A DNA stretch of 64,000 bases, taken from positions 1 to 64,000 of the forward strand of contig JAIOJA010000083.1 in assembly GCA_019912315.1 (NCBI GenBank), read 5' to 3'. A program made the position numbers and the translations under genes. Source of the stretch: Planctomycetota bacterium (GTDB taxonomy: Bacteria; Planctomycetota; UBA8742; UBA2392). A model generated the notes under the pieces. That model made no database searches and was not told the origin of the DNA. It worked only from the letters and a program-made list of their open reading frames with translations. Positions 62,563 through 64,000 of the stretch are shown one piece after another (positions within the stretch are counted from its first letter, which is position 1; every line of letters begins with the position of its first letter).

Positions 62563-63090
62563 ATGCGAACACTCATCATCGTTTCACTTGCTGCGCTGGT
62601 CCTCTCTGCCTGCTCGTCGACACCCAAAATCGAAGACCCACCGTCGCCGTTGGCTGCTGTCGAGCAGTTCTACGCCGCGCCGGTGATCTATGACTTTGAA
62701 GTTCCCGAAGACTGGGAAATCCCGGGCGACGAATGGGCCGAGAAGACGGCCGACTTCACCGAGGCCTGGGTCAAGCGCCTGGAGGTCACGCGCCGCGCAC
62801 CCATTGAACGACTCCAGGGCGACCTGCCGCCAGGCGGCGCGGCCATCCGGCTGATCGTGCGCGAAGTGGACCTCGGCTTCCACGCCGGGCTGATCCGCAA
62901 GCCGGCCATCTGCTGGGGCGAGGTCATCATCACGGACGCGGCAGGCGGAATTCTGAAAGCCTGGGACGTGGAGTTCCGCACGCCCGGCGACGCGGGGCAC
63001 CAGTGGTGGACCTACGGCGGGCGCCTCGAATCCGCCCACGACGCCTTTGCCGTCGAAGTCATCAGTTGGATCCAGCGCGAGCGGAATTGA
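62563..63090 (+). CDS. Lipoprotein of unknown function
   Basis: 175 residues. Lipoprotein signal peptide with lipobox in VLSACSS, so anchored in a membrane after lipidation of Cys17. The mature part (VIRLIVREVDLGFHAGL, ICWGEVIITDAAGGILKAWDVEF) looks like a compact alpha/beta domain similar in size to DUF4410-like lipoproteins, but I cannot assign a family. Stands 75 bases after the dehydrogenase gene with its own promoter. Confidence 0.78.
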   Translation: MRTLIIVSLAALVLSACSSTPKIEDPPSPLAAVEQFYAAPVIYDFEVPEDWEIPGDEWAEKTADFTEAWVKRLEVTRRAPIERLQGDLPPGGAAIRLIVREVDLGFHAGLIRKPAICWGEVIITDAAGGILKAWDVEFRTPGDAGHQWWTYGGRLESAHDAFAVEVISWIQRERN

Positions 63091-63151
63091 CGCCGCCGAC
63101 ATTCGTCACTAGCCTGTCGGTCCCTGAGCCCGACCCCTCCCGGCGACTACC

Positions 63152-64000
63152 ATGAAAACCACGTTTGCGTTGTGCCTGTTCATACTGGCATCCGGCCTAT
63201 ACGCGGAAGCCAGTTTCGAAACCCTCGAGAAGGCCCAGAAAGCCGCCGACAAAAGCGGCAAGGGCATCTTCCTGATCAGCTACGCGATTGTGCCGGGCGA
63301 CCGCACCAACGCGCAGATCCAGTTCACGGCCGCTATCAATGAAGATGAGGCCATTGCCGCCAACGCTGACACGTTCGAGCTTGCTGTCGTCAACTGCTTC
63401 AGCCTGGCGCACAAGGACAACCAGTGCGTGAATCCGGCCCTCGCCGAGAGCTACGGCTGGCCCTGCACCGTCAGCGTCTACGCGCCCGGTGCGACCAAAC
63501 ACCTGTGGCGCAAGGAAATGAGCCACGACAGCACCAGCGGTCGCAAAGAGCACAGCAAAGAAGAGATTGCCGACGCCATGAACGAGGCAGCGGAAAAGTA
63601 CGCCGCGTTCCAGGCGCCGATCGACAAGCTGAACGAAAGGCTCGAAGCCGACAAGGACCTCAAGAACGACGTACAGATGCAAGTCGACCTCGCGGACGCC
63701 TGGGCCAAGGGTTTTGTCGCAGCCAAGGCGCGTGAGCATTATGACGAAGCGATCAAGCTGACGAAGAAGAACGACAAGGCCGACCCGAATATCGAATCGC
63801 TGTCATGGCAGGCCTGCGAAGCGGAGTACGCCTGCGAGGCATGGTCCCTGGCACAGGACTCGTTCATTGATTTTTCCAAGGACTTCAAAGACAGCGACAA
63901 AGCCTGGCAGGCCAGGATCATGGCCGCGAAGGCGCAAGCCAAAGGCGGCGACGAAAAGGGCGCCGTGAGCGCGCTGGAGAAGATCGTCAAGGACAAGAAG
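63152..64000 (+). CDS. Exported thioredoxin-fold-like protein, truncated by window end
   Basis: Open from ATG 63152 to the last base (283 codons visible; absent from the ORF track because no stop is inside). Signal peptide KTTFALCLFILASGLYAEA. The next 120 residues have the layout of a thioredoxin-like domain (EKAQKAADKSGKGIFLISYA, then NPALAESYGWPCTVSVYAPG), but there is no CxxC active site. A helical, Lys/Ala-rich C-terminal region follows (YDEAIKLTKKNDKADPNIES) and may hold TPR repeats. Function unknown. No strong ribosome site before the ATG. Confidence 0.7.
   Translation, partial: MKTTFALCLFILASGLYAEASFETLEKAQKAADKSGKGIFLISYAIVPGDRTNAQIQFTAAINEDEAIAANADTFELAVVNCFSLAHKDNQCVNPALAESYGWPCTVSVYAPGATKHLWRKEMSHDSTSGRKEHSKEEIADAMNEAAEKYAAFQAPIDKLNERLEADKDLKNDVQMQVDLADAWAKGFVAAKAREHYDEAIKLTKKNDKADPNIESLSWQACEAEYACEAWSLAQDSFIDFSKDFKDSDKAWQARIMAAKAQAKGGDEKGAVSALEKIVKDKK

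Overview
The window is 64 kb of high-GC bacterial chromosome from a diderm organism. An outer membrane is implied by KDO transferase WaaA, a TonB-dependent receptor with its own TonB, and many exported proteins. The content (2.1 kb-residue-scale alpha-2-macroglobulin fused to TPRs, LRR and PQQ-propeller secreted proteins, tandem exported paralogues of unknown function, futalosine-pathway-like enzymes) fits Planctomycetota or a neighbouring deep phylum. I cannot fix the taxon from this sequence. Gene starts are of two kinds. Some genes have good Shine-Dalgarno sequences and often ATGA/TAATG overlaps with the upstream gene. Others have no Shine-Dalgarno but carry a TANNNT-like -10 box 6 to 8 bases before the ATG, which suggests frequent leaderless transcripts.

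Layout. 1-2.75 kb: an AT-richer patch with the first codons of an IS5-type transposase, an LRR protein, and a Cys-rich secreted protein whose frame is split by an in-frame UGA. 2.75-10.8 kb (minus strand): perR-katG oxidative stress operon, a TonB receptor-TonB-MFS operon, and a LOG-family protein. 10.9-21.8 kb (mostly plus): ThiL, TsaE, a DUF2330 protein, a sigma-54 activator without sensor domain, tRNA-Leu(CAG), TatA, a zinc-ribbon membrane protein, a TPR protein and a UbiD decarboxylase. 21.9-25.7 kb (minus): three coupled HtrA-like genes, only one of which keeps its catalytic triad. 26-28.8 kb: waaA with an in-frame palindromic insertion, two small membrane proteins, and a decayed spermidine-synthase-like gene. 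28.8-35 kb (minus): nadB, serS, an amidohydrolase, an unknown protein and ribBA.

35.2-44.3 kb: a glutaredoxin-thioredoxin-reductase fusion that has lost both CxxC motifs, hutH, a tandem pair of small paralogues, a BrxA/B-type bacilliredoxin, the Mrp Fe-S scaffold ATPase, a long class B penicillin-binding protein and an extended SDR. 44.4-49.3 kb: beta-carbonic anhydrase, then a tightly coupled four-gene operon (C39-like peptidase, RLAN/RimK ATP-grasp, GCS2 carboxylate-amine ligase, N-formylglutamate amidohydrolase-like). This operon looks like a dedicated amide-bond or peptide-metabolite pathway and is the best candidate for an uncharacterised system. 49.3-54 kb: two tandem secreted paralogues, a PQQ-like propeller protein, a roughly 460-bp cluster of seven different palindromes, and an unknown protein. 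54.2-64 kb: the giant alpha-2-macroglobulin, enoyl-CoA hydratase and 3-hydroxyacyl-CoA dehydrogenase (consecutive steps of acyl-CoA metabolism), a lipoprotein, and a truncated exported thioredoxin-fold-like protein at the right edge.

All assignments come from reading motifs and the supplied translations; no database search was possible.
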